A DNA stretch of 64,000 bases from Clitoria ternatea (Eukaryota > Streptophyta > Magnoliopsida > Fabales > Fabaceae): positions 155,919,501 through 155,983,500 of the forward strand of contig CM075671.1 in NCBI GenBank assembly GCA_037962975.1, read 5' to 3'. Positions 23,197-35,553 of the stretch are shown here, in pieces. The stretch's first letter is position 1. Each line of letters begins with the position of its first letter. Made by a program: the position numbers and the translations under genes. Under the pieces are notes generated by a model. The model saw only the letters and a program-made list of their open reading frames with translations. It ran no database searches and was not told the DNA's origin.

Positions 23197-25260
23197 AAGC
23201 GAGGGTGACATTTTTTATTATGTGAATACTTTACTTAAGCTCGACAACTTTTGCTTGAGCGAAAATGTTTTAGTTTGGTTCTGAAAGATTTTCGCTTGAG
23301 CGAAACTAATTAAATTGGATTCTGTTGATTTCTTACTTAAGCGAGAAACCTTTCACTTAAGCGAGTGTGCATCGAGTCAGGTTTTAAAAGTCTTTTAAAA
23401 ACAAATTGGGAGTTATATTCCTCATTTCTTCTTAAACATATTTTCCTCCTAGTTTCTTCTTCATTCCCTCATCTGTTCATTCTGAAAGTATTACGCTCCT
23501 ATGACTCTCTTCCTTCCTTGACACTTCAACAAGTAAGTTCCTTCTTCTTCCTTGCTAAGTTTTATGTGTATGATAGGTAATGGTGAGTTATTTACCTTTT
23601 TGTTGAAGTAAGGTTGGTAGGTGTGTCATGGTTAATTCTCCATTGTGTGAACCTATAAACTGTTGTTTCCCTTTCTCATCTTGATGTATGATTAAACTTT
23701 CCATGGTTGTTGATAATGTGGTGCTAGAATCAATTTTTTTTACTAAAAAGAACATGATAGCCACCAACTGTCTGCTAAAATGGGTCAATGAAGCAATAAT
23801 TCTCAAACTGGTCCTTATGACTGATAATGGGCTAAGTAATTGATAAGTCATGTTGTGTTACCTTTTCCTCATGGCCCAAGCAATTTATCATGCTAAATCT
23901 CAACTTCTTGTTTATGTTATTCATGTATATTGTCATCACCTGATATAACATTGTGTTTGGTGAAGTCTTATACTTCATTGTAAGTTACGTCCTTGATACT
24001 GTTTGGTTCTATATTGTCATCTTTGCCATAAAAGCATAATGAGTTGTGCAATTGCTTGCTATCTAACTTCAAAGTCATGTAGCATAACAACCCTTCATCT
24101 AATGGTGGATTCTTTTGTTTTGTGATGTTGTTTTCAATTTTTTTGCAGGATGGCCCAAACAAAGTAAGATGTTGCTATGACTTTTGAAACCACTCGATGA
24201 GACAAGGGCAAACGCCAAAGGAACATTGAAGAGAACCCTCTAGCAGGACCCTAGATTCGGGATAAAGATTGGGCCAAAAGATTTGAAGAGATCTAGTAAT
24301 GGAACCTTATTTTAGAGTGAAGAGTGGACCTACGAAGAGGGGAATACGATTAATTCAATGATGCACTAAAGAACCACAAGTGGTTGAGATTCACTAACCC
24401 CTACCCTCAGTTTGATCCAGAGATTGTTCAGGAATTTTATGCCAATGCTTGGCCCAAGGATAACTTCAGGGATTATAGGACCTATGTGAGAGGCACTTGG
24501 ATCTATTACAATAGAGAAACCATTAATGAGCATCTGGGTGGTCCTTTTACACTTAATAAGTGTAGAACCATTTGTAACTATTTCTTCATGAAGGAACATA
24601 ATAAGCAGTTCTTCACTGGTGAGTTAGAAACTACATTGTGTCTACAGGTTGTCACTTTTAGAGGGGCGTGGGCAACCGAAACCCCCTTCACATTTTAAGA
24701 AAAGACATGAAGCTCCTTACCCAAGTGTGGACCTCTTTCCTCCTAGCCAATATGACCCCTTCTAGGCATGTTTCTAATTTGACTTACTAGAAATGCCACT
24801 TGTCGAAGTGCATTTTAACCCCAGACATGACAGTGGACATAGCCATGTTATTTCAGTTGAGATTCATAAATTCGCTAGGATAGAGGTAATGACCACAACA
24901 TCAGGACAAAAGGTGAAGTCAGTTTGGGATTCCCCGCCTTCATTACAGGTCTTTGTGCTGCATATGGGATCGCTTTTCAGCCGAGTATGCCCATCCGACC
25001 ACCTGTCCACTGTCGCTTCATCTAGAAGTATTACACACTTCCAGCATTAGGATAGGAACCACCATCACCTCCAGCAGTTGACGACCCAGTAGCAGATGCC
25101 ACCACTGATCCTACTCACTCTCAGGCTTAGTCTTCTATGGAGGCCCGTATTCTAAGGCTCTCAGCCAGATGTAAATCCACCAGCAGCATCTCCATCTCCA
25201 ACAGAGTATGACCTATAGAGGCATCCTCTATATTCACCAGGGTCTTTATGCTAGTATCCC
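23197..25260 (+). repeat. Tandem duplication, unit 2
   Basis: The second copy of the 2066-bp unit. Palindromes, leader, intron-like segment (23533-24148) and coding remnant are in the same order. At 25261 the sequence passes into unique element sequence, so this unit keeps the original downstream junction. Confidence 0.93.
23533..24148 (+). other. Intron-like segment upstream of the envelope-like frame (copy 2)
   Basis: The same donor (GTAAGTTCC) and acceptor (TTTTTTTGCAG) as in copy 1, one base longer because of a T-run difference. ATG at 24150. Confidence 0.55.
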
Positions 25261-25513
25261 ATAGGGTCAGCACAACCCATGGATAATGCCTGATATTTTT
25301 CTGCCTATATTGCTTGGCCTGGGGACCAGCCTTCTATTACAGGGGGAGGTGGAGCATTTGGACCTGGACCATCAGTAGGACATAGTGATTACCAGCCCGA
25401 GTTTGGTACCAGTATATTTGAAGAGGGTAGAGCATCATGAGTAAGGCATAAGATGCATGATGAGGAGTTTGAGGAACATCTTGATAGGGTTATGAGAGAT
25501 GATTGACACTCTC
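24150..25513 (+). pseudogene. Envelope-like / plant-transposon-domain region, copy 2, with the 3' end
   Basis: The same decayed frame as copy 1, with an extra one-base deletion near 24358 that shifts frame before the open stretch at 24384-24698. Unlike copy 1 it runs past the duplicated unit into 25261-25513, where the translation still looks coding (a Gly-rich GGGGAFGPGPSVG segment, then an acidic EEFEEHLDRVMRDD end). Multiple stops prevent expression as one protein. Copy 2 is the one joined to the original 3' end. Confidence 0.68.
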
Positions 25514-26949
25514 ATCTAGGTTCACTAGTTTATTATTTATGCATACTTTATTTTTGCATTTTATGGTTTTTATAGATAGTATGGTTTATTTTTTGTTTAT
25601 TAGTACTTTCTGTGTGTTTTTTGGATCTATTTTAGCCCGTAAAAGATACTCATATTACATCTAACCGGTTGATATTTTGGATTATCATTGTTTATATCAT
25701 CATATTTTTGAAATACCGCATTATTAATTAGTAGTATAATATAGTTATATACTAGGTTTTTGTCTAAAATATATGGTGAAGCGTTTTGATAGTTGTAAAT
25801 AGTAAGAAGTTAGAAAATTTTGACTACGTAACCAATATGGCCCAGTTATGAATAAATCAGGAGAACTAATTCAGGGTAATCATTCAATTGGATAATCTTC
25901 TTTTGAAAATAAAAATACCATGGTTGAAAATAAATTGATGATAGAGAGGATATTACAATAAACAAGAAACTTGCTTGATAATTGAACCTTGTTCTTGTTG
26001 TGATTAAGGAATCAAGCCTTTTAGCCAGGGGAGGGAGAGAAACTATTAAACACCAAGAGAGTCATCACTGATTCATGTGCAATTTTTATTGCCTGATCTT
26101 CTTTTTCTTTACATCATTGTAAATTAGCATGGAAATGATTAAGGCAATAGAATCAGGAATAACCAGAGCCAGATAACTAACTTGTAAATATAATTATCCT
26201 TTTTGTTCTTAAACCCTTTGAGTTGAAATTGTTCATTCTTGTTACCTTACTCTATAAACTTTAGCATGATCAATAATCCCCACCTTAAATGCATGCTTAA
26301 GATAAAGAGCATAGGTGCAAGGTACAAATATAAAGGTTATGCTATTTTGGCTAATTACTTGAGAATAAAGAATGACTTGGAAATGTAGTGAAGATGAAAA
26401 GAAAAAGAAAGAAATTCCACTGTTGAAATCAAAGAAAAGAAAATGATAAAAAGATGAGGAATGTAAAGACAAAAGAGAGGAAAGCTATGGAAGTGAGCTA
26501 TGAAATAAAATTTTATATAGTAGTTATGCTCTTTTCTTCAGTATACACTTTGAATATCCAGAAAAACCGAGGATTTTTTGTATAACCTGGCCCCACTATA
26601 ACCTTTTGAAGACCTTAAGATCCATGTTATTTATTTTGAAAGTAATGCAATAAGAACTGATAGGAAATATTGATTCAACCATGATTGGTAAGGGTGAAAC
26701 ACTTACCGGTGAGCATGAGAGGATTACTTGTCTTTTTCAGTTTCAGGTTGCTTTGATCAGCTTACATATTTCTTTATTCCTATCTTATCCGATTTAGTTT
26801 AAAAGATGTCATGTGTTTTAAATAGAATAATTATTAAAGGTTGTCTATTTTACCTTGATTAGTATTATTGGTTTTGAATAACTGGCTATGATTTTGTTTC
26901 TTAAAAATATTTGCTTGAGGGCAAGCAACACTCTAGGTTTGGGACAGTG
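25514..26949 (+). other. Athila-like 3' non-coding region and polypurine tract
   Basis: About 1.4 kb of AT-rich sequence with no protein-like frame. It ends in GGTTTGGGACAGTG (about 26936-26949), the likely polypurine tract, after a GAGGGCAAGCAA block that recurs as GAGGACAAGCAA near 54842 and GAGGACAAAC near 40393. Confidence 0.65.
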
Positions 26950-28291
26950 TGATAAGTGTCTAATTATGTATAAAATTCTATGTGCATTGGACAGTTGTTT
27001 TGAGAAATTGCTGAACTGAAATGCAAATTATGTACTAAAAATGGATAGAAGATCAACTAAAGGACAAGATTTCAAGCAAAATTGAAGAATCTCTCTTAAG
27101 CAAGCAAAATAGAAGCTTGAGCGAGACCTTTGCTTAAGCATGGATTTTATCGCTTAAGCGAGGAAGAAGACAGAAAGACATTGAAGATATTCGCTTGAGC
27201 GAGTAGGATCTCGCTTAAGAAAAAATTATCCAGAGAGTTGTGGAATAGATCTTGCTTGAGCGAAGCTTAGCTAGCATGAGTGAAAAAACAATAGAAGCTG
27301 ATGAGCGAGAGAACTTCCGCTCAAGCGAAACTAGGGGTAGTAGTATTAGAGCTAATCTCGCTTAAGCGAAACTAACTCGGTTGAGCGAGAGCACGAAGAA
27401 ACATGCAACTGAGTCACAAACTGCAAGTGGCTCTAGCTTGAGAGAGGCACTTCTTACTTGAGCAAGGCCAACCATATTTAAATGGACAGCTCGAGGAATA
27501 AAAGGGAGACATAGAGATTTTTAAATAAAAAAGAGAAACCCTATTTTGTAAGCCATCCTTGAAGACCTAGAAGCTTTTCTTCTCCTTTTTCTCCTAGTTG
27601 ATGTTTTGAAACGGCTACCTTGAGTAATTAACCTCCTTTTTGGGATTAGATGTAGTGATTCAAACCTCTCACACTTTGGCTCTATATTGATATATATGGT
27701 AACTATTCTATCGGTTTTAGTATTTCATTACATGTTACTTGCTTGATTCTATTGGATAAATAGTATCTTGATTCAGTTTTCTTAAGTTGTTGGGAAATAA
27801 TTTATGAAAACCGATCCGAATGAGGTACTTAATATGCTCCGATGATAGGAATAACTTCTGAAATATTGAACGCCTTTAACAAATGTACCGAATGCTAGAA
27901 AACTTGTTAAAGTGATTGAGGAATCAAGGTTTTACAGGCTTTCTTAGGATTTCAGAGTCGAGGAATCAAACCGAATAATTTGAGATCTGTTGCGTAAAAG
28001 TCAATACGATTAGATATCATTCATATCAATGTATCCAAGGTTATGAAGGGTGAGAAGAATGAAATCCAATCTTAGTTTTTCCATATTCAAACTCTCCTTT
28101 ATTTAATATTGTTTATGCATTATAATGTTAGTCTATATTGCTTACTCTTAATATGAAAACCAATCTTTTCCCCGCTTAAATTATCCGAAATGAACTTTTA
28201 AGTTTCAAAAGTCCCTCAGTGGAATGACACTTTATTTTACTACAACTGACGTGGGTAAACTTGCCACACATAATCTTTAGTGCAAAAATCA
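26950..28291 (+). repeat. 3' LTR of the old Athila-like element
   Basis: It starts TGATAAGTGTC right after the polypurine tract, like the other Athila-like LTRs (TGATAAGTGC at 35554, 40426 and 44949). The end is placed at AAAATCA (28291) by analogy; this boundary is uncertain. A TATA-like AATAAAAGGG near 27497 follows the palindrome array. No 5' partner is in the window. The next 52 bp (28292-28343) are AT-rich filler before the chromovirus. Confidence 0.7.
27070..27463. repeat. Phased palindrome array in the Athila-like 3' LTR (15 copies)
   Basis: Core starts by hand: 27070, 27094, 27115, 27132, 27152, 27193, 27213, 27254, 27274, 27299, 27319, 27360, 27379, 27436, 27456. Spacings: 24, 21, 17, 20, 41, 20, 41, 20, 25, 20, 41, 19, 57, 20. 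The dominant distances are again 20 and 41. It ends about 35 bp before the TATA-like box, which places it in U3. Confidence 0.85.
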
Positions 28292-29736
28292 TTATTATAT
28301 ATATATATATGTTTACGTTTTAAAAATTTAATGTTATAATGATTGTAACATCCTAAATCTCATATAAATGGTTAAATATGAGAAAATAAATACTAAATAA
28401 TTATGTGTGAGTAAGTTAATATTCCAAAGTGTTGGAAATAATTAAATTAAGATTTTTGGGGATTATTCATAATTTATTGAGACTTTACGAGCTGAAAATA
28501 TACCCGATTAAAATATGGATGTCAGACCAAGTATCTCTGATTAAGGTGCTATTGGTCAGGGCTATTAAGAATATTATTAGGAGTCCCAATATATATTCGA
28601 AATAATTTTTAGATGACGTATTGAGCCTGAACAGAGATCCTGTTTGTTGTAAAACGGTAAATTTTAATGAAAGGGGCAAAATTGAAACACAAAACTCACT
28701 TAACTCTCTTTATTTTCACGTTGGCTCTCTATTCCCTTTGGCAAACACATTTTGTTTCTTCTTCTTCTTCTTCATTTCCTCTTCACTTTCTTCCTCTCTA
28801 AACCAAGGCAAAGATTGAAGCCCATCTCCCCCACCACTTTCATTTTATTGAAGCTTGAAGTAGGAGCTTGAAGCTTGAAGCTATTTCTCTTTTCTCCTCC
28901 TCAATTTCGTGTTACTTTCTCCCTCTCTTGAAGACTCTCTCATTTCTTCTCTTGAGGTAAGCTCTTGTCAATTCGTAAGAGTATGGACCCTAGGTTTTGG
29001 GTTTTTAATGTTTGAGTGAGCATTTAATGTGTATGGGTTGTTGGGAGAAACCATTAATATGGAAACCCTAAGGTGGGGTGGTTTTAAATGCAAACTTGAT
29101 GGACTATTAATGGGGTACACGAAAATTGATGCTTGGAATGGTAGAAGATGATATGCATTTATGATGTTGTAGGATTTTTAGAGAAACCCTAACTTGTGAA
29201 AATTGGGGAAAATGATTAATGTTGGTTGGAAAGTGATTTAATGAGGGAATGAATGATATTTGAATAATGGGTATGAGTAAATATGTTAAGAGAATATTTA
29301 TCGATGGTGAGAATTGATGTTAATAATGGTGGGTGGGCATTAATGGTGATTAATGGCCATTGATATGTCAACCCTTTTGTGGGTATGGCCTTAAATGCAT
29401 AGAAATGAACTTGAACACCAAACCCATAGTGGTTGTGGTGGGACTAATGAAATAGAAAATTGCTTGATAATGATAATGTTATAAACACCAAGTGTTAGAT
29501 TAGAATATATGAATATTGGTGATCTTGAGTAGAAAATAATGATATGTGGCTTGTGAAATGTAGGACCCATTCTGAACGACGAGACGAGAACGTCGTATCG
29601 CTCAGAATTCTTCTCTTGAGGTAGGAGAGAAGTTTTATATTCTAAAAGCATGAATTGAGTAGAGTTTGATTGTTATATATGACAATATGCATGTTTGCCC
29701 TGGTTAAGTGGTAATGATGATTTGTGGTTGTTAAAC

Positions 29737-29775
<39 letters not shown>
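29737..29775 (+). repeat. (ATG)13 microsatellite
   Basis: Thirteen ATG units. The homologous place in the 3' LTR (62277-62294) has six, so the run has changed length since insertion. Confidence 0.93.
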
Positions 29776-29777
<2 letters not shown>

Positions 29778-30764
29778 TATGCTTGGCAACATGTAATGCA
29801 CATTTAGAATGTTTATGGTATGCTAAATGGTGATGTTGAATTGTTTGGCTAGTGTAATGCTTTGATGTTGATGTGATTGTGTTATGTTCACCATGAATGT
29901 GGAATGGTCATTATTAATGATAAATAAGAAGGAAAATGGATGATTAGCATGCCTTTATGATGATGAAAGATTGATGATTGAAATTGATGATTTGATGCCC
30001 TTGTGATAATGAGGAATTGTTGAAAAATGCCATACTAAAAGTTGAACAATGGTAACAACTAATGATAATAAAATCCATTAAAAATTATATGGTGGAAATG
30101 ATAGTGATGTTGATTGGTGAGTGGCATAATTAGGATGCATAGTTGTGAGAATCCATTATGATTTGCATTTGTATTGCATCCATGGCATACTGCATAGCTG
30201 CCGGTGTTGGAATATTAGGGAAGTCGCATGTTGTGCTACAGGGAGCGGCATGTGGTTGACCCTTGTGGGGGATGGCTCTTGATAAGCAGGTGTCCCCAGT
30301 GGTCCTATGGATCACAGCTACCATGGTAAGAATCATGGTTGGCCCGCAACACCTCGTTATTGTTATGGTGTTTATCGCGGTCATGGTGTAAATGGCCAAG
30401 TGTTGCATGATGGGCGATGTGGTTTGGTACCAGTAAAACATAATGATATGCATGTAATTTGATGATAAGTGTACATATTTTACTACTGCAATAGGGATAT
30501 GGTTATATGATCATACTTGACCCACAATTTGGTAATTATTCCCATAGTTAGATTCGGAATTACTAATTTACTCCGTTGTGCATGTGCATTAGCTTAAGAG
30601 CATTTGCTTTTAGCAAAGAGGTATGTCAAAGGTGATTAGAAATGACGATGTTTGTGATCGGGTGAGAAAATACCTAAAGACAACATAAAAGATATGAATA
30701 CAAATATGTATATGGTGTATAGTGATTTTATGTGTGATAGCCCGATATGATGAAGGGTTAGACT

Positions 30765-32032
30765 TGTTAGTGTATGCACTACGAGCTATTAATGTATCAA
30801 TTTTATTATCAATAAAATTAGTATTTTCAGTGTTAAGATTGTTTTAAAACTATTTATCCTGGAATAATAGGTCATATGAGAATTATTTCTAAAATGTCCC
30901 TAATCAAGTATTTACATAGGGACATGTAAATACATTAAGATTAGTGTGTGAATGTACTGATGATTTGATCTCATAAATTATGGATATATGATATCAAGTC
31001 TTTACAAGGGTGCACATTAAGAGTAATGTTGTACTTGACAGACCCACCATGAGAAGGTTGCATGGATCGTTACATGAGTGTCATAAACGGTTCTCAATGT
31101 GATAATGGTATATAGTTCTTCGACCTAAAGTCACTACGATTCCTACATAAGGAGTTTGTTGTTTTAATACAACTAAACATTATCTGTAATAAGATGACCA
31201 TAAATATTGTGATTAGGCAATGGATAAATTATGCAGAGGGATGTGAGTGATGTAGATGGGATTTGTCTCTCCTACGTGATAAAAGTGATATCTATAGGCC
31301 ACTTGATGGGTTGAGACTAACGAAATGCATGGCCATGCTAGGATGAATAAATATTAGATATTTATTCTGTAAAGTCTACTCTGGTATCAAGTAAAATGAA
31401 TTGGGTCATACAAGGATGACGACGACCATGCCTTGGGCCCAATTAGATATCGTGACAAAAGGAATAAATATATAAAATAATTATCATTTATAGGTCATGT
31501 CGATGATAAATAATATTCAGACATAATGATGTATTGCTAGATGCCGCTTTTATTCTATATTAATAATAAAATAGTTTATTATTAATATAACCAAATATTT
31601 TACCTATAGGGTCACACACATAGAGTAAGCCCACCAGAGGATAGTTTTATTTTAGTTGGACTAAAAAATAAAACTATTGGGCCTAACTCATTTAGAATGA
31701 GTCAGGATCCCAATGTTTAATGAGAGCTCAGGTTAAGACCTAAGCCTATATATAGAGCATGAGATGCTCACAGGCTGCGGCTCAGAAATTAGATTACTTT
31801 CAAATTTCCGTACTAGCATTCAGAACTTTGATTTTCTGGTGGGAGTGCTCGTGTGGACTCCTAAGGGCGAAGCTACAATTGCTTCAATCGAGGAACTCGC
31901 TTTGTGTCTATAAGAGGTAAACCCTAAATTGAAATTTAATTTTGCATAATGCCTTGAGGCAATTAGTTTTGCAATCCTCTCTTTGGGAATGCTTTATGTT
32001 TTCACTGCCTGACCCTGATGGATTCCCTAACA
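30765..32032 (+). mobile_element. Solo LTR, family C, sense orientation
   Basis: 1268 bp bounded by TGTTAGTGTATGCAC and TTCCCTAACA, related over most of its length to the reverse copy at 15192-16481. A TATA-like CTATATATAG lies near 31746. The 5-bp flanks (AGACT and TGATT) do not match, so no TSD is seen, unlike the other copy. The antisense LTR at 1-4384 lacks it, which supports its being an insertion. Confidence 0.8.
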
Positions 32033-32915
32033 TGATTGTGTGTATGCATATATACTTTGTTATGATCCATAGGGATGATTGAATTATATGTATGTTAGTG
32101 AGATGTTGATAATGATGATGGTGAATAATATGTTGATGCAAGTTATGCATGATGTTGAATGCATATGCACATAATCACATTGTATTCATATTCATCCTTT
32201 GGAATGTATAACTCACTCTCCCATGTTGTCTATTTTTTTTAGCCTTGTGATGTAGTACACTCATAAAAGAGAGATTATATCTTTTGGAAATATGCATTTT
32301 GAGGGTGGAGGTAAATTAATGTATAGGAAGCGCCTTGGCACCGAGTATTGATTTTGTATAGCATATGATGAATGATGTATTCTCAATATATACTTGGATT
32401 AGTGTATATTCATTTTGGAGGTCATAGGTTAAAATTGGACCCTATAAGTATGGCAAATTTTTTATTATAACCTAGAAAATGTATGATGTAAGTTATGGGG
32501 CTAAAATTATCGCCTAAGTGATGAATGGATGATGTTAATTCATGAATTACAATGTTTAGGGAAGTGTATCTGATGTTGTGTTTTTGATGTTTATGCTTAT
32601 TTGAGGAACCAATAGGTCAAATTATGTTTTAAGTGGTTTTGATGGCATGTATTGACTCCAATAGCTTAACTTCATGATTTGTGACTTGTAGAAATTGGAA
32701 TGGATCAATTCCATTGAAATGAGTGAAACGCATTTATTCGCATAACTCTCTTGTTTTTGGGAATTTTTGAGTGCGGCCAGTGGCCACACATCATAAATGA
32801 TGTATATAAGTCGGTGTCAAAATTCGGTAGGCATTGGAACTTATATGACAAAGTTAAGGGGTTAGAAGTCCAAAAATATGACTTTTTCTTCATAAAATGG
32901 CCTATGTGCTGTCAA

Positions 32916-33163
32916 GAATCGATTCACAACAAAGCATGAATCGATTCAAGACACACTACATTAATTGTTCCCCAATTCTGGACACTTTGAATCAATTCAA
33001 GCCCCCGCATGAATTGATTCAAAGCTCACTGGAATCACTGTTCATGAGGTCCAGGAACGTTTGAATCAATTCATGCGAGCTTGAATCGATTCAAAGGGGC
33101 ATGTTTTCATTTTTTGGACTCCAGTAGCACTTGAATCGATTCTTGGGACGCTTGAATCGATTC
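32916..33163. repeat. Paired GAATCGATTC palindrome array (8 copies)
   Basis: Perfect or one-base variants of GAATCGATTC start at 32916, 32938, 32989, 33011, 33063, 33083, 33133 and 33154. Spacings alternate 22, 51, 22, 52, 20, 50, 21: four pairs about 21 bp apart, repeating every 70-74 bp. Some copies extend to CTTGAATCGATTCAAG. Spacers between pairs are not alike. The motif is unrelated to GCTTGAGC, but the spacing habit is the same. Confidence 0.92.
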
Positions 33164-33543
33164 ATACCCCTGATTGTTCAATTTTTCATGTGTTTTGTTG
33201 ATGGATGGGTTCTATTTAGCCATGGTCCAATTATATATCCATGTGTGACTTTGTTTACCACTTTTTTAACCATCAATTCAAGTCTCTTTAAACCCTTTTC
33301 CATTCTTTTCCATGACTCTCAAATAGATTGTGTTTTTCACTATCCCTTGTTGACGATCCTATGATTGATTGTCCAAGGAAGACTTTTGATTAAATTTATT
33401 CACCTTCTTATATCTTCATATATGGGATAGGTTATTTAAAATGGTCTGGGGTTACTTATTAAAGATCTATCTCGTGGTTTCTCCTATTCTTTAATTACTT
33501 TAAAATCGTGAAATATTTACCCTTATTTTGGGGCGTCTCAACC

Positions 33544-33555
33544 TGGTGTGAGAGC
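33544..33555 (+). other. Primer-binding site, initiator tRNA-Met type
   Basis: TGGTGTGAGAGC, three bases after the 5' LTR, differs from the usual TGGTATCAGAGC at two places. Confidence 0.65.
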
Positions 33556-33912
33556 ATTGATTGCTCTTTGATAAAGACTTAATAGATGTTATATAAGTAA
33601 TTCTTGCTTGTGATTGAATTGTGTGAGTTGTATTTGATTGAGTTAGGGACTTCTTGATTGAATTGTGACTGTTTGGCGTCAAATTGAGATTGGTGTGCTT
33701 GTTGTTTCAGTCCGGCCAAGATTCCTTACACTATTTACCTTCAAGGATGAATATTTTTTGATTATGCATTGAGATTATTCTAATTATTATGATATGTTAC
33801 ATGATGGGCCAACGAGGATTAAAACCTTTATATGTGTGTATAAAGATTGAAGGTTGAATGTTTGGTCTAGTTTACTCATGTGTGAGCATGTCTTAATGTA
33901 TAGGCGTGAAAC

Positions 33913-35040
33913 ATGGCTGGTAGACATAAAGGAGAAGTAGCTGCTATGGCATCTGCTTTAAATCGCTTTGTGGATCTCATAGAAAGACAAGGCTAACAAA
34001 ATGTGGGACAAGGTGCCCAAGGTCTTGATCGATTTCTCAAGGGGAAACCTTCCAAGTTCCATGGAGGGTACAAACCCGAGGATGCTTATGTGTGGATTAA
34101 TGATCTTGAGAGGATCTTTGCGAGCTTTGAATGTTCTGAAGCTCAAAAGGTTAAATATGCGGTCTTTATGGTTCATGATGAAGTTAAATCATGGTGGTGT
34201 CTTACTAGGGGATGCATGTTGTCTACTAATGTTCCCTTGGAATGGGAAAACTTCAAGGTTGAATTCTTGAAGAAATATTTTCCAGAAAGCTACAAAAGTA
34301 AGAAAGAGCTTGAGTTCATAGAGCTTAAGCAGGGTGATATAACTGTGGAAGAGTATGCCTCCAAGTTTGAAGAGCTTTGTGCATTCTATCCTCCTATCAA
34401 CAAAAGGGTATCGAGGCTTCAAAGTGTGTGAAGTTTGAGAATGGCTTAAGGCCTAAGATCAAGCGGGCTATTCGACATCAAGAGATTAGAAGCTTTCCGA
34501 TGCTTGTGAACAAGTGTCGCATTTATGAAGAGGATGATGTGACTCCTTTGAGTCAAGGCAAACATGAGCCCAAATTGAAGGGTTAATTTTCTGGTTTAAA
34601 GAGGCATGGTAAATTCAAGAAGAAGAAATTTTTTCATGGTGGATCCTCCAATGTAAGAGGACGTGGTGGACCAAGAGGTGGTTATGGAAATGGTAATCAG
34701 GGTCATGGCAATGTCTAAGGCCTTACTTGCTTCAAATATGGTGCTAACCACTTGGCACATGAATGTCCACAAGATAAAGTGGTATGCTATCAGTGTAATC
34801 AACCATGGCATATTTGTCCTAATTGTCCATTGAATGCAAGGAATGCTAATATGAACCATAATGGTAACCGTGGAGGCCATGATGGCTTTGGAGGCTGTGG
34901 TTGTGGAAATGGTAATGGTTATAATGGTGGCCGTAATAGTGCCGTAGTGGAAACCATAATGGTGGACAGAATAGGAATGGTCGAGGAAATGGTCATGGTG
35001 GAAGAAATGGAAATCGAAATGGTGGTGATCAACCATAAGC
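33913..35040 (+). pseudogene. Tekay/Del-like gag (capsid and zinc knuckles), broken
   Basis: The ATG at 33913 follows an acceptor-like ATGTATAG. The capsid region is open from 34003 to 34431 (FHGGYKPEDAYVWINDLERI, later KKYFPESYKSKKELEF) after an early TAA near 33994. A frameshift near 34400 moves to another frame (34377-34586). Two more stops precede two zinc-knuckle sequences: CFKYGANHLAHEC, with Tyr in place of a Cys, and CYQCNQPWHICPNC. A Gly/Asn-rich low-complexity segment follows. Role: particle formation and RNA binding. It cannot give an intact product. Confidence 0.82.
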
Positions 35041-35089
35041 TACTGGAAGAGTCTTTGCTGTTACCGGTGAAGAAGCTACACAAGCGGAA

Positions 35090-35553
35090 GATCTTGTTCA
35101 AAGTAAGTGTGAAATTCTTGGCACTTCTATATGTGTTATCTTTGATTTGGGTGCTATCCAATCCTTTGTTTTTGAGGAATATGTTAGGCATTTGAAAATG
35201 TTTGTTTGTATGATGAGAGGTTCTATAATGGTGACTACACCAACCGATGCTTGTGTGAGATCGGTGACTTGATGTGAGAACATCGAGATGACTCTTGAGG
35301 GTAGAAAGTTTGTTGTATCCCTCATGTGCTTACCTATGAAAGACCTGGATATTATCCTAGGCATGGATTGGTTGTCTGCCAATAAAGTCTTAGTGGATTG
35401 TCATAACAAGACAGTGATTTTTTCAACTCCGAATGTAGAACGATTTGACCCACAAGGTATCTCTTAGCTTCTTGTGATGTTTTGTATAGTTGATGGGAGT
35501 GGTACTTCCCAGTCTTGTGAAATTCATGTTGTTTTTGAATTTTCTGATGTATT
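35090..35553 (+). pseudogene. Tekay/Del-like protease, cut by the gag-protease element
   Basis: Translation gives GTSICVIFDLGAIQSFVFEE, where the active-site triad reads DLG (DSG in most chromoviruses), later MDWLSANKVLVDCH and FDPQG. Stops occur near 35272 and 35466. The reading frame reaches EFSDVF at 35550, then the TSD GTATT and the inserted LTR. The linker to RT resumes at 42190. Confidence 0.8.

Larger units (their letters stand above)
28344..33540 (+). repeat. 5' LTR of the Tekay/Del-like element (with inserted solo LTR)
   Basis: Starts TGTAACATCCTAAATC and ends GGGGCGTCTCA. It is 5197 bp including the 1268-bp solo LTR at 30765-32032, so about 3.9 kb of LTR sequence. A TATA-like CAATATATATTC near 28586, pyrimidine-rich stretches, and TTGAG/GTAAGCTC near 28955 suggest promoter, leader and splice donor. 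The start portion matches 60880-62578 closely. It contains the GAATCGATTC array. Confidence 0.82.

Noticed and set aside
28292..28343. A possible host-DNA gap between the Athila-like LTR and the chromovirus
   Set aside because: It is 52 bp of AT-rich sequence, too short to assign, and the 3' end of the Athila-like LTR is itself uncertain.
34596..35195. ORFs on both strands over the Gly/Asn-rich gag tail
   Set aside because: They are shadows of the low-complexity GGT/AAT-rich end of gag.
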